Below the pieces are notes generated by a model. That model ran no database searches and was not told where the DNA came from. It worked only from the letters and a program-made list of their open reading frames with translations. The position numbers were made by a program, and so were the translations under genes. Shown here in pieces: positions 1-10,474 of a DNA stretch of 64,000 nucleotides (its first letter is position 1; every line of letters begins with the position of its first letter). Origin of the DNA: Isochrysis galbana (lineage: Eukaryota > Haptophyta > Isochrysidales > Isochrysidaceae); the NCBI GenBank assembly GCA_018136815.1, contig CM030938.1:426747-490746 (forward strand). Reading direction: 5' to 3'.

Positions 1-303
1 GCATGGGCAGAGGAGCGCGGCGCCGAGCTGGTGCGGCGGTTCGAGCACGCAGTGGGTGCGCTACGGGAGGGAAGGCAGAGGAGGGCAAGAAAGGTGACAG
101 GCTGGCAGGGGTGGATGGAGCAGGGATTCAAGGGCAAGTCGGCAACGGAGGCGGCGGTGGTTGGGTTGGGAGCGGGCGGGGATGCGGGAGCAAGCAGACA
201 AGGGAGCGAGGCCAGGCGGCGAGCAGCAGATTCAGCCGGCACAAGGCGCGGCCCGGGTAGTGTGAGGGCGCGCGGGACTCATCTGTCGGCAGCGCAGCAC
301 GAG

Positions 304-2311
304 ATGTCCACGGCCACGTCCGGGCCCCAGGGCACGGAGAGCGCGGCAGCTCAGCGGGCAGAGGAGCGCGTCCGCCAGATCCAAGCGCACTTCCGCGCGC
401 GGCGTCGCTTGCGCGGCGTCCACGCACGGCCGCACATGCGCGGCTGGCTCGCGCTCGCCCTCATGGCGCTGGGTGGCGCGGTGTGCGTATACTTGCAGCT
501 GGGACGCACGGTCGCCGCCCTCGCCGCGGTCCTCGCTTGGCTGCGCCTGCCATCCATCCTCGGATGGCTCGCATCGGTGCTAATCACACGCTTCGCCACG
601 CACGGCTACCGCATCTCGTTTGGCGCGCTGCACCTGTCGCCGTGGCTCGAGCGGGCATCGCCTGCCTGTGGTGGCGGCTGGCGGCTGAAGCTGCGCGTTT
701 GCGCCGAGGAATTCGGCTTCGCCAATCCGCCGGGCACCGCGCACCGCGATTTTCTCGCGGTGCGGCGCGTTTCGGCGCTCGCGAGCGTGGAGCCCGTAGT
801 TGTGCTACGTGCCCTCCTCGACCGACGCGTCGCCCACAAAGTCCAGGGCACGCCAGGCTATCGAGGGTGGGGGGTCGTCGAGTTTGAGCACGTCGAGCTG
901 GCGGGCGCGACACTCACCTTTGAGCTCGGCGAGGACGGCGAGTTCAACATCAACGGGCTCACGCGCATGCTGGCCGAGGCCGAGGTGCGGGCCACACTCG
1001 GCCGGCGGCGCGCACCCAACGTGCTGCTTATTCACATCGGTGAGGTGCGTGGGCTTCGCGGGCTGCGCCTTAGCAGCCGACCGCACGTCGAGGTCCGCGC
1101 GCGCAACGTCGTTCTCGCCACCGCGGTCGGCACCCGCCTGCCCGCCGCAGACGGGCTGCCGGAGCGCTTTGTCTTTGACGAGACGCTCGCACTGCCCCTA
1201 TCCGACCCCTCGACGGTTGTCCAGGTGCGCGCTCGTGCCGCCAGTGCGGCGCGTGCTGCACGTGCTTATACTGGCCGGCCACGCCGTGCCACAGGTTTGC
1301 GTGGTGACTGGCATGAGCCTCGTCGGCCGGTGGATAATCACGCTCAAGTACCTGGCCGTGGACCCGCACCACTGCAAGCACGCAGAGCTCGCCGTGTGCC
1401 GATGGACGCGCGTGGTTGACGGAGTCTTCCTGTTGTCGGACCCCGCCATGCACGGCTCGGCAGTGCGCGCACTCGGCGCCGCGCGCGTCGGGCTCGGTTT
1501 GCGCGGGGAGTTGCACATGGCGCTCATGTGGACGTACGAGCCGGGCGTTGCGTCCGCCAGCAGCCCTCGGCGCGGCCCGGACGCGCCGCGCAAGCAGCCC
1601 AGCGTGGGCTGCCCGCTCTCACAGCTGACAGCCAACTCTAATGAGACCAACCTGCGCCTCGGCAACGTTTCAGAGCTCATGGACTTCCTCTCCTCGCTCC
1701 CGGTGCGCCCCCTTGGCGCGCGCGACGCGTCTTTCTTGCCCCGCGAAGCCAGTCGGAAGCTGCAAGCCGGGAAATCGCGCACCGCCGTCTCCTCACACAC
1801 AAGCAAGAGCCCACGCCGACCCGGCGCTCGTGCTGCGCAGGTGCTGCTTCGCATCGGCCGCTGCACGATCCGCGACTTTGAGTTCTACTTGAAAGATCTC
1901 TTCCTTGCCGAGGGCCTCAAGGGTTATGGTGACGCCGAGGCGGTGAGCATCGCCCTCCTTGATTTTCGCCGCTTCCACGCCCGTTTGGTTGGTCCCATCA
2001 CCGTTTGGCAGTTCCTCTTCTCCTTCTTCGTCGAGCACGCCATCCCCGCGGTGCTCAAGCAGAGCCACGCAGTGCTCAATGCCGCCCTTCAAATCTCCAA
2101 GGCGGGGAGCTCGCATTTAGGGTTCTTCAACAAGGCGTTAGGAATCGCGTCGGCCCTAGATGGCGTCAGCGCACCGCGAGCGCCCTTGCTTTCTTCCGTT
2201 GGCAACCTCGACGAGATGCGAAGATGCGGAGCCGAAGCGCACCTCACGTCTCCGCCAGTCCGGCTCGGCATCTCTGATCTTTGCGGAATGCACCGCGTCA
2301 GTGAGGGTTAG
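304..2311 (+). CDS. Unrecognised 645-aa membrane-anchored protein (two exons: 304-1224, 1295-2311)
   Basis: Two long open frames join cleanly across a 70-bp GT-AG intron in phase 0, giving 645 residues. The start at 304 follows a GC-rich stretch; the frame stays open to an ATG at 31, so an earlier start is possible. About residues 45-100 hold one or two hydrophobic segments (WLALALMALGGAVCVYLQL, then a second run ending LASVLITRF), after which the protein alternates short beta-like stretches (ISFGALHL, GVVEFEHVELAGATLTFELG). The motif FGFANPPG and the layout of an N-terminal anchor followed by beta-rich sequence recall AsmA-like or bridge-like lipid-transfer proteins, but I see no diagnostic motif and do not assign a function. 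A second hydrophobic patch (ITVWQFLFSFFVEHAIPAVL) lies near the C terminus. Exon structure is well supported; product is unknown. Confidence 0.7.
1225..1294 (+). other. Intron, 70 bp, phase 0
   Basis: Starts GTGCGC after the codon CAG at 1222-1224 and ends CACAG at 1294. Its removal moves the reading frame from the 304 frame to the 1295 frame and gives a continuous protein. The 70-bp length equals that of the intron at 38089-38158. Confidence 0.75.
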
Positions 2312-2756
2312 TGCGGGTCGCGCGGTGGAAGTTGTGGACGCTAAATCATAAAATGGACAAAAAGATAGTAGTGTGTAGTGTGTAGTATAATACAATGTTT
2401 GTGTCGTTTTCTTCAACTACCGCTAAATCGGTAGGCCTGGTGTCGCTGGTAGGGGCAGTCCGTCCCCACCCTCGGGAGATCCTCAGACCTACCTCAGATG
2501 AACCGTAACCAATAGATGGCCTCGCGTCACACAACCCTTCGAATTATACCGCACCTTTAGTTAGCATCGGCAAGATGATGATGAGCATAGAGAGAACAAG
2601 GACCGACGCTGACAAGGAACGAACCGTTGTGCTCATTGGAGACGGATCCTTTGGGGACACTTCCCCCCTCAAAAAAGTTTATCCGCGCACACCCCTGATT
2701 GAATGTGCCCTTGTGGTGCATCACAACTCCAAGACACTACAACAATCGCTTTGCGC
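2312..2756. other. Intergenic, no gene seen
   Basis: AT-richer than its neighbours, with no open frame that looks coding and no repeat that I can link to another place in the window. Confidence 0.5.
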
Positions 2757-3420
2757 AACTAAATTTATACTTAGTTCGCCCATGGGGGGGCACGAGCCCC
2801 CCCCTCCCTCCACTCCTCCCAACTAAGTTTATACTTTGTTCAGCATGGGGGGGCGCCTCGCGTCCCCCCTCTCAAGCACCAATTCCCCTCCGGGGCCCTG
2901 TCGGTCAAACCCATGCTTTGCCTTTCTTTTGGCTTTTGGCATGAGCAGGGCAATCAACATCACCACCCAGACCCCCAGTGGGCGCGGGTCGCAAGCCGCA
3001 CTCCCAGGCCCACTTGGGCCTGCTCTCGTACTGACTGCCCCCCCCCATCCCCCCATCCCTGGTCTCGCCAGGCAGACAGGGGCGCCTCTGGGCGGCACCC
3101 AGGGCCAGCGAGGCAAGCGTCGGAGAGGTAGGGGGGGCAAGGGGCTGAGCCCCAGCCTCCACTGCCCCCTGAGCTGCCCTGGCTGGCCCTTTGGGAGCCC
3201 CCGAAGGACCTCTGAGAGCAGGCCGTGGCGCGCCGCATGGCGACGCGCCGCGGGGAGAGAGGTGGAAGAGAGTGAAGCGAGGGAGAGGGGGGGATTTGCA
3301 TCCCCCCCGATGGAGTGTGGTCGAGAAACGAGATTCGTTTGCGTAAGCAAACGGGCGGAGAGGGGCAGCTGGCGACAGGAGGGAGATGAGGAGGGAGAGG
3401 CTCAAGGCGCCAACGGGAAC
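2757..3420 (-). repeat. Dispersed GC-rich repeat R1, copy A
   Basis: Starts with CAACTAAATTTATACTTAG, followed by a G-run and GGCACGAGCCCCCC; the start motif recurs once at about 2820. The same terminal motif and G-run occur in reverse complement at 20279-20333 (copy B). Both copies continue into several hundred bases of C- and G-rich sequence rich in CCAGG/CCTGG words. No coding domain was recognised and the element class is unknown. The right edge is approximate. Confidence 0.5.
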
Positions 3421-3524
3421 CCTTGTGGCAGGTATCTCGAGGCGCACTCTTTCATTCCTCGAGGATCGCTCGCGGCGACAGCTGTAAGGACCGTCCAGCT
3501 TCATGGACGAGAGGTTCCTCCCCC

Positions 3525-4546
3525 CTGCTGCTGGTTGCCCCTAAGGACATGGAAGCCTTCACGCTCCAATGCGTTAGCCAAATGTCGAGTTTTAGTTTTG
3601 TACGCTTTGACCGGGTCGAAAATGCGGAACACGATGTAAGTGGCGACCTCTTTGAGGAAGGACCTGATAGCGCTAGCTAGATTTGCGGGGAGCTGAGTCG
3701 GCTAACGCGCCATAGGTGACTCCAAACTCGTGCGGGACTCCTGAGAGTACCGTTTGAAGTTTGTCGCCATAGGCGGCCTTGAATTGATCGTGAGCGTCGT
3801 CGTCAACGTCGAAAATCCATGGGCCTTTGCGGCCTTTGTCCATTGCGTCTGGAGTTGCATCTAGGCCTTCCGGCCTAGAGAGAAGGAATTTCATGAATGC
3901 GGCTACATCCTCACTCTTGATATCCTTGTCTTCGGCTAATTGAGCTAGCTGGATGAAAAAAGAGGCTGAAAAAACAAGAGAGAGAATATAGGGCTACACG
4001 CCCCGAGCAACAAACATATTAAGAAAATGATAAGCCCTCTTTACGCGGTGGATAAAGACTTCAACCTAGAAATATCAAAAGACCTGCTCCTACAGGCGGC
4101 GGGAGGTCTTGACATGCCAAACATCACCCAAGGTAGCTAACCCTTTTTAAATGGAGACCCCAACGGACAGCAAGAGAGACCCTATGAGTTATAAAAGAAG
4201 GTGATGCAAGATACAAGCCGAGCCAGAGCAAAGGAGAAGCCATAGTCTCCCGCCCCCTTCTCTCCAGCTCCCGGCCGAAGCAGCGCGCGCGGCCTCCCCG
4301 GAACCAGCTTCTCCGCTGAAGAGGGAACTGGGGAAGGGGAAGGAGGTTGTTAGGGGTTAAGGTTGGGTAGTAGGGAGGTCCACGAGCACACTGCCTCATG
4401 CCGCATACGTAGCGGAGATTTTAAGAAGATTTTTTTGAAAAGAGGGAACTGGGAAAGGGGTTGATAGGGGTTAAGGTTGGGGCAGTAGGGAGGTACGCGA
4501 GCACGCTGCCTTACGCCGCACATGTAGCGGAGATTTTTAAGAAGAT
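3525..4546. mobile_element. LINE fragment with inverted 5' part
   Basis: Two parts of the window's LINE family lie head to head. From 3525 to about 3956 the minus strand encodes an ORF1 piece (FLLSRPEGLDATPDAMDKGR and ALADSAPRKSS) matching the ORF1 at 26860-27230. From about 3985 the plus strand carries the end of ORF2 (KMISPLYAVDKDFNL) and then the 3' UTR ending GTAGCGGAGATTTTAAGAAG plus a T-run near 4436. A second, partial copy of the same 3' tail (about 4439-4546) follows directly. An inverted 5' segment joined to an intact 3' end is the structure that twin priming gives in LINEs; the large internal deletion means other rearrangements cannot be excluded. Confidence 0.75.
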
Positions 4547-4868
4547 TTTTTATATACTATACACTATACTACTGCTACTGCTATAGTAGTAGTAGTACTA
4601 TATAATCTTTACGTTAACATGAAGCAATAGAATGCTTCCCGTGAGTGGCTGCCCCCCCCCCCTCCCCTTCTCACCATGTGAGAGAAGTAAGCCTATAGCT
4701 GCCAACGCCGAGAATATTGAGAAGGTTGCTTTTGATGAGGCGACAAGTGGCGTTCAAGCGGCAACAGCAAAACTGAACAAGCATGGGGTGACGCAGGAAG
4801 ATGGCAAGCACGGGGGCGGCGTCTGGGATTTGGTGATTCGCCGCGCTGTGCGTACTGTGGCCCACAGC

Positions 4869-4994
4869 GTTAGCCTAAAGCACGCTAAGTGCGACCCACC
4901 CGAGGGCGAATAATCGTCTGCAGTTAGCCTAAAGCACGCTAAGTGCGATCCACCCGAGGGTGAAGGGAGTCGCCCCGCAGACGATTATTCGCCC
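4869..4994. repeat. 42-bp tandem repeat plus 18-bp inverted repeat
   Basis: Two 42-bp copies starting GTTAGCCTAAAGCACGC lie at 4869-4910 and 4923-4964 with two differences. An exact inverted repeat, GGGCGAATAATCGTCTGC at 4904-4921 and its complement at 4977-4994, encloses the second copy, so RNA from either strand could fold into a stem with a loop of about 55 nt. It lies about 90 bp beyond the stop of the ABC transporter, in its probable 3' UTR. Confidence 0.8.
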
Positions 4995-5082
4995 TGCGCT
5001 TCAGCATGCAAGCGACCGTGCGCAATCTGGCTTCGACGGGGAAAAGCGAACTAAGGCGGTGGCGGGTATGCTGTGGGCGGCC

Positions 5083-8000
5083 TTAAACCTGCGTGCGCCG
5101 CTGAGCTGCCTTCTGGACGAGCGCCGCGCGCCCAGCGTCGCCAAGCGCCGCCGCCATACTAGAGAGAACCGATGCCTCATCGGCGAGCAACGTCGCAGGC
5201 GCGCCCTGCTCGAGCAGCCGACCGGCGCCGAGCACGAGAATCGAGTCATAGTCAGCAACGGTCAGTAGTCGGTGCGCGATCGTAAGTAGCGTCTTGCTAG
5301 CGAACTCATCGCGTAGCAGCGCCTGCATCGCCGCATCGGAGGCTTCGTCGAGGTTGGAGGTGGCTTCGTCAAGGATGAGGATGTGCGCGCCGGCGAGCAT
5401 CGCGCGCGCGAAGCATAGGAGTTGGCGTTCACCCGAGGATAGGTTGGTGCCGCCTTTGGCTACGTGTGCATGCAGCATGTCGGCGGGCAGCCGCGCGCGC
5501 ACGAGCGCGGAGCGGAGCTCGTCGTCGCTGATGTTCCCGAAGGGCCACAGGTTGTGCGCGACAGTGCCATCGTGCAGCACTGGGTCTTGTGGGATGATGG
5601 TCATGGCGCGGCGGAGCGTATGCAGACCGAGACTAGAAGTTTCGCGGCCGTCGATAAGCACGGTGCCCGAGGCAGGCTCGACGAGCCGGAAGAGAGCGAG
5701 CACAAGAGTTGACTTGCCGGCGCCGGTGCGGCCGACGATACCCACCTTGGCGCCCGCCTCGACGGTGGCACTCAGATCCTGAAGAGCAAGCGGCAGCCCA
5801 GGGCGGTAGCGCATGCACAAGTCGAGGAACTCGATGCGGCCTGCGGTGGGCCACTGGCCAATCGGCGGGTCGTCGGGCCGCTCGTGCTCGGGCTCCTGCG
5901 GCAGGTCGAGGTAGTCCAGCAGTCGCTCGAGCGCAGCGACCGAGGTGCGCATCTGCACAAACATCTCGGAAACGATGTTGAGGAAGTAGGGGACAACGGT
6001 CGCGTATGTAAGGGCAAGGCCGCCCAGCTCCTCGGTAAAGAGAGCACGGTTGCCCACGATATAGAGCGCGGTGGTGCTGCCGAGCAGGAAGGCAAGCATC
6101 CCGCCCACGTGGGACGACCACGATTGGAGCGCGCGCGCCATGTACGAGATGTGCGACCACTCGCCGATGAAGGCCGACTGGCGCGCTGCGAAAAAGGGCG
6201 TGAGCTCCATGGAGCGCATGAGCGCGGCGCCCGCCTTAAACTCGGAGATGGTCGACATCACGGGCGAGACTGCGTTGTTGGCGATTCGGCGCACTTCGCG
6301 CACGGCGCGGTCAGCCACAACGGTCGAGACGCAGAAGAGAAAGAAAATTCCAATTGCAGCGAGGCAGAGCACCCACGAGGCAGCGGCGATGTAGCCGACG
6401 AGCGTGCCAACCATGAAGATCATCTGCAGCACGTTATCCATGTCCATGCTCAACTTCACGTCGACATTGTTGAGGTCCGACGTGAAGCGCGAGAGCACGC
6501 GGCCCGAGGGGGTAGCGTCGTACCAGCCCATTGGCGCGTAGAGCACGCGCCTGATGGTGTCGCGGTGCATGCTGCCCGATGCGCGCACCGAAATGGCAGT
6601 GAGGAAGATCGAGGTGGTGATGAGCACGATGACGTGTCCCAGAGCGAGCGCGGAGTAAATGCCCGCGTTGGCCGACGAGGAGAGGCCGCCACAGTCGGGC
6701 ACGGCGGGCGGCGAGCCGAGGCTCGAGCCGCAGATGGCGTCGTCACGAATCCAGCGTACGAGCCATAAGTCGGACCAGAGGTACGAGGCGTAGGTGACGC
6801 AGAGCAGCAGCAAGTATGCGCTAACCGAGACGCGACCGAGCGCACGGAGGTAGACCGAGTAGATCTTGGACGAGAAGGCGCCCGAGCGCTTGGACTCGGC
6901 GACGGTGAGGCGCGAGACGTCGCCGCCGCCGGCCTTGGCAGTGGCAGCCGGCCCTGCTGAGGCGGAACCGGCGAGTGCTCCGGCCGGCAACGCGCCGGCG
7001 GTCGCCTCGAGCACGGCGGCCGTCTCGGGCATGTCGTCGAGCGACGCATTGGCAGCGTCGGAACCACGCAGCAGTTGGGTGGCGAGCTTGGAGCCCGATG
7101 CGAGGAGCGCGTCGCGATCGCCGTATGCGAGGACGCGGCCCGCTTCGAGCAGCAGCATGCGGTCGAACGCGTGCAGGTGACCGCCCTGCGAGACGCTCAC
7201 GACGGCGGCGCGCCGACGCAGCGTGGCGGCGCCCTCCTCGCCGTTGGCCGGCGCAAGCCACGGCGTGCGCACGTAGCGGGTGATCGAGTCGAGGATAACG
7301 ACGGCGGTGCGTGCGTCGACGGCAGAAAGAGGGTCATCAAGGAGCAGCAGGTCGGGACGACCGTACAGCGCGCGCGCGAGCGCGACGCGCTGCTGCTGGC
7401 CGCCGCTAAGCGTGACGCCGCGCTCGCCCACCTCGGTGAGCTCGCGCAGCGGCAGCTGATCGAGGTCGTCGAGGAGCGCGCACCCCTCGAGAACGTCGCG
7501 CAGCAGCGTCTCGTCGAGCGGTCTCCCGAGCAAGATATTGTCGAGCAGCGTGCCGCCAATGGTGAAGGGCCGCTGAGGCACGACGGCTACGCGCGCGTCG
7601 AGCGTGAGCGAGCCCCGGCTCACCGCCGCCTCACCCCAGAGCGCGGAGAGAAGCGACGTCTTGCCGGCACTCACCGGCCCGACGAGCGCGATGACGCTCG
7701 ATGGCTCGACGGAGAGGGAGAGGCCGCGCAGCACGTCGACGCGCGCGCCGTCCGGTGGCGACGGGCACTTGGCGCCAGTGCCGGTCGCCGTCGTGACAGG
7801 CGGCATTTTGGCGGGCGCAAGAGCGTCGGCCGCACGGCGCGACGGCCGCCGCCGCGTCGCAGCCTTGGCGCGTGCAGCGACAGCGTCGGCGGCGGGCGTC
7901 GGCTTGGGCCAGCAGATGGTGGCGTCGACAAAGACGGCAAGGGGTGCGCGTGGCCCATCGGGCTTCGCAGGCGCACGCGCTATGAGCGGCTGCTCGGGCA

Positions 8001-9147
8001 GCTGCAGGTAGGCGGAGATGCGGCGCGCGGCAACCTGGACCTGGATCACGATCTGCATCGCCATGGGGAGCATGATGAAGGGGACGCGCAGTGACTGGAA
8101 GAGAGAGATGATGGGGAGGACAACGTCGGCGCGTAGCGGTGCTGTCGCGCCGAGCACGAGGCACGTGGCGAGCGTGGCGACGACGGGCGAGGCGCGCCCG
8201 ATCTGCACGACGATGTTGATGGCAGTCCGGTAGAGGCGGAGGAAGCCGAGCTCGAGAGCCCGCCGCCGCCCAACGTGCTCGAGGTAGGCGGCCTCCCACC
8301 CCATGAACTTGACGACTTTGACGCCATCGAGAATCTCGCGCGTCACGCCGGTCGTCGATTCGGACGCCTTGAGCATCGCCGCCTGCCACTCCTTGGCCTT
8401 GCGGCCGAGAGGCATCGAGACGAGGAGTGTCGAGAACATGACGAGCACGCCGACGCCGCCTGAAAGACCGGCGGTGAGAAAGAGGACGATGAGCCCGCCG
8501 ACGAGCGAGGAGAGGGCGATGAGGAGCATCGGCAGGTATCGCGCCATCTCGGCCACGCCGATGATGTCCTTGCCCAGAAGAGTCTGCTCGACTCCCTCGG
8601 AGGCGGAGCCCGTCTCGAGCCGGCCCGCCTTGAGCGAGATGAGGTACATCGCGGCCGACGAGGCGCGCAGCACGGCGAGGTCGCCCGCCAAGTGGATGCC
8701 CTGCGTCTTGGACCACGTCTCAAAGAAGAGCGTGACCGCGAGCCCGCCCGCCACGCCGAGCCCGTGGCTGAGCGGCACGGCCGGATCCATCGAGCGGATC
8801 GCGGCCTGCAGGAGCAGCGGCCTCGCGACCGCGTTGAGCAGCCCTGAGAGCACGAGCAGCACGCCTCCGTAGAGGAAGTGTGTGCGTACGACGGGCCACC
8901 AGACCGCAGAGAGGACAGAGGCGCCTCCCGGGGCGGCTCTCTCCCTCTCTGAAGCCCAGAGAGAGGCTGAGAGAGAGTGGAGGGAAGCGTTGTCGAGGGG
9001 CGCAGGAGGGAGCGGGAGATCTGACTGTGTGAGGGGACGGAGGGAGCCCCGGAGGGCGAGAGGGGTGGCCCAGCCGAGGATGAGGCGAGAGAGGAGAGGG
9101 GCGTCCGAAGGGGAGCGCCGGCGGGGAGGGGGAGGGGAGGAGGACAT
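5083..9147 (-). CDS. ABC transporter, ABCC/MRP subfamily
   Basis: A single open frame of 1354 residues encodes a full transporter in the order TMD1-NBD1-TMD2-NBD2 without an extra N-terminal TMD0, as in short MRPs (about 1300 residues). NBD1 has a Walker A (GPVSAGKTS, near residue 488), the signature LSGGQQQRVALARALYG (near 578) and Walker B LLLLDDPLSAVDA. NBD2 has Walker A GRTGAGKSTL (near 1136), signature LSSGERQLLCFARAM (near 1233), Walker B ILILDEATSNLDE and the switch motif TIAHRL. TMD2 shows the ABCC coupling motif SGRVLSRFTSD. NBD1 has Asp where NBD2 has the catalytic Glu, usual for ABCC, and its switch-His position reads VSVSQ, so the His seems lost. I chose the ATG at 9147 because the 149 in-frame residues upstream are microsatellite translation. 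Such proteins export organic anions or conjugates; the substrate cannot be read. Confidence 0.92.
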   Translation of the reverse strand: MSSSPPPPRRRSPSDAPLLSRLILGWATPLALRGSLRPLTQSDLPLPPAPLDNASLHSLSASLWASERERAAPGGASVLSAVWWPVVRTHFLYGGVLLVLSGLLNAVARPLLLQAAIRSMDPAVPLSHGLGVAGGLAVTLFFETWSKTQGIHLAGDLAVLRASSAAMYLISLKAGRLETGSASEGVEQTLLGKDIIGVAEMARYLPMLLIALSSLVGGLIVLFLTAGLSGGVGVLVMFSTLLVSMPLGRKAKEWQAAMLKASESTTGVTREILDGVKVVKFMGWEAAYLEHVGRRRALELGFLRLYRTAINIVVQIGRASPVVATLATCLVLGATAPLRADVVLPIISLFQSLRVPFIMLPMAMQIVIQVQVAARRISAYLQLPEQPLIARAPAKPDGPRAPLAVFVDATICWPKPTPAADAVAARAKAATRRRPSRRAADALAPAKMPPVTTATGTGAKCPSPPDGARVDVLRGLSLSVEPSSVIALVGPVSAGKTSLLSALWGEAAVSRGSLTLDARVAVVPQRPFTIGGTLLDNILLGRPLDETLLRDVLEGCALLDDLDQLPLRELTEVGERGVTLSGGQQQRVALARALYGRPDLLLLDDPLSAVDARTAVVILDSITRYVRTPWLAPANGEEGAATLRRRAAVVSVSQGGHLHAFDRMLLLEAGRVLAYGDRDALLASGSKLATQLLRGSDAANASLDDMPETAAVLEATAGALPAGALAGSASAGPAATAKAGGGDVSRLTVAESKRSGAFSSKIYSVYLRALGRVSVSAYLLLLCVTYASYLWSDLWLVRWIRDDAICGSSLGSPPAVPDCGGLSSSANAGIYSALALGHVIVLITTSIFLTAISVRASGSMHRDTIRRVLYAPMGWYDATPSGRVLSRFTSDLNNVDVKLSMDMDNVLQMIFMVGTLVGYIAAASWVLCLAAIGIFFLFCVSTVVADRAVREVRRIANNAVSPVMSTISEFKAGAALMRSMELTPFFAARQSAFIGEWSHISYMARALQSWSSHVGGMLAFLLGSTTALYIVGNRALFTEELGGLALTYATVVPYFLNIVSEMFVQMRTSVAALERLLDYLDLPQEPEHERPDDPPIGQWPTAGRIEFLDLCMRYRPGLPLALQDLSATVEAGAKVGIVGRTGAGKSTLVLALFRLVEPASGTVLIDGRETSSLGLHTLRRAMTIIPQDPVLHDGTVAHNLWPFGNISDDELRSALVRARLPADMLHAHVAKGGTNLSSGERQLLCFARAMLAGAHILILDEATSNLDEASDAAMQALLRDEFASKTLLTIAHRLLTVADYDSILVLGAGRLLEQGAPATLLADEASVLSSMAAALGDAGRAALVQKAAQRRTQV

Positions 9148-9439
9148 GGGGAGGGGAGGGAGGGACGGAGGGGGAGGGCGAACTCTCCTGGAGAGAGGGG
9201 GAGGCGAGGGGAGAGGGGGGGAAGGGCGGGGGGGAGAGAAGAGAAGAAAGACGGGGGGGGGAGAGAGAGAAGAGAGAGGAGGAGAGAGGGGAAGGAGGAT
9301 GGAACGGAGGGCCCCAGCAGGAAGGGAGCGCGGGGGGAGAGAGGGGGAAAGAGAGAGGGAGAGGAGAGAGGAACGGAGAGAGGGGGAAAGAGCGGGAAGG
9401 TTTGGAGAGAGAAGAGAAGAGAGAGAAGAGAAGGAACCC

Positions 9440-9484
9440 CCGACCGACGGAGAGGATAGAGTGTGAGACTCTCTCTCTCTCCCT

Positions 9485-9527
<43 letters not shown>

Positions 9528-10260
9528 CCCCCCCCCCCTCTCTCTCTCTCTCTCTGTGCGGGAGAGCCGACTGAAGAGGGAGGTTTGGGGACACTTCTCC
9601 CCTCTCCTCTCGAGTGAAAGTATCGAATCCCCGGACGCGTCCCGATGGATAACAGCGTGTGAGTGGAAAGAGAATGGGAGAAGAGAGAGAGAGGGAGAGA
9701 GAGAGAGGGGGAGAGAGAGAGAGAGCGGAGAGGGAGGCTCCGCGGCGGCTCCGACGCTCGCGGAGTATTCGCGAGAGAGGGGCGAGGAATAGGAAAGTAG
9801 ACTGTCGAGCGGGCGAGAGAACCTCCCCCTCTCCTGTACCTCGCTCTCCCCTCCTCCTCCTCGCGTTTTCTGTTACTCCTCCCTCTCTCTTCTAAATGTC
9901 CCTCCTCCCTACTCGCGCGGGGCGGCGTTCCCCCCCCCTTTCTCTCTCTCTCTCTCTCTCTCTCTCCCCCCCCCGCGCGCGAGGCGCGGCGCGGGATTGA
10001 GAAGAGAGAAAGCGCCGGCGCTCCCCCCCCCCCTCCCCCTTCCCCCCCCCCCCCCCCTTCCCCCCCCCCCCCCCTTCCCCCCCCCCCCCCCTTCCCCCCC
10101 CCCCCCCCTTCCCCCCCTTCCCCCCCTTCCCCCCCCCCCCCCTTCCCCCCCCTTCCCCCCTTCCCCCCCCCCCCCCTTCCCCCCCCCCCCCCGGCACATT
10201 CGAGCCTCTCTCCGCCCTCTCCTACAGTTACAACCGCCAGGCGGAGGAACCGTCGCACTC
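9440..10260. repeat. Low-complexity GA/CT and poly-C/TT tracts upstream of the ABC gene
   Basis: A (CT)n run at 9470-9560 with an embedded C-run, GA runs at 9678-9725, a second CT run at 9940-9966, then about 170 bp (10021-10193) in which C-runs are separated by TT. No gene seen. The block lies upstream of the minus-strand transporter and probably covers its promoter and 5' UTR. Confidence 0.85.
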
Positions 10261-10267
10261 TGACTGA

Positions 10268-10474
10268 CCACGTGGTCGTGGAGCGCCCTCTCTCTTTCTC
10301 TCGAAAGAGAAGGGAAGTTTCCCCACCTTTCTTCCTCCCAGGCGCCTCGCAAATAGGTTTAATTTACTATCTCCCCTGCGTTTCTTTATCTGCTTCTGGG
10401 GGCAATCAGGTTTAATTTGCGACCTCTTCGTATCTCCCCCTTAGGCACATCGCACTTCTCTCGTCTTATTCGGT
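10268..10474. repeat. Dispersed repeat R2, copy 1 (about 205 bp)
   Basis: Nearly identical, in the same orientation, to 24905-25100. Both start at GTGGAGCGCCCTCTCTCTTT and run past two internal AGGTTTAATTT words to CATCGCACTTC. Flanks differ on both sides. No open frame or inverted ends were found, so the class is unknown; a SINE-like or solo-terminal fragment is possible. Confidence 0.8.

Noticed and set aside
9148-9594. 149-residue N-terminal extension of the ABC transporter
   Set aside because: Composed of GA/CT repeat translation; the transporter family starts well after it.
8720-10258. 512-aa minus-strand frame overlapping the ABC gene and poly-G tract
   Set aside because: Shadow frame of the transporter joined to Gly-rich repeat translation.
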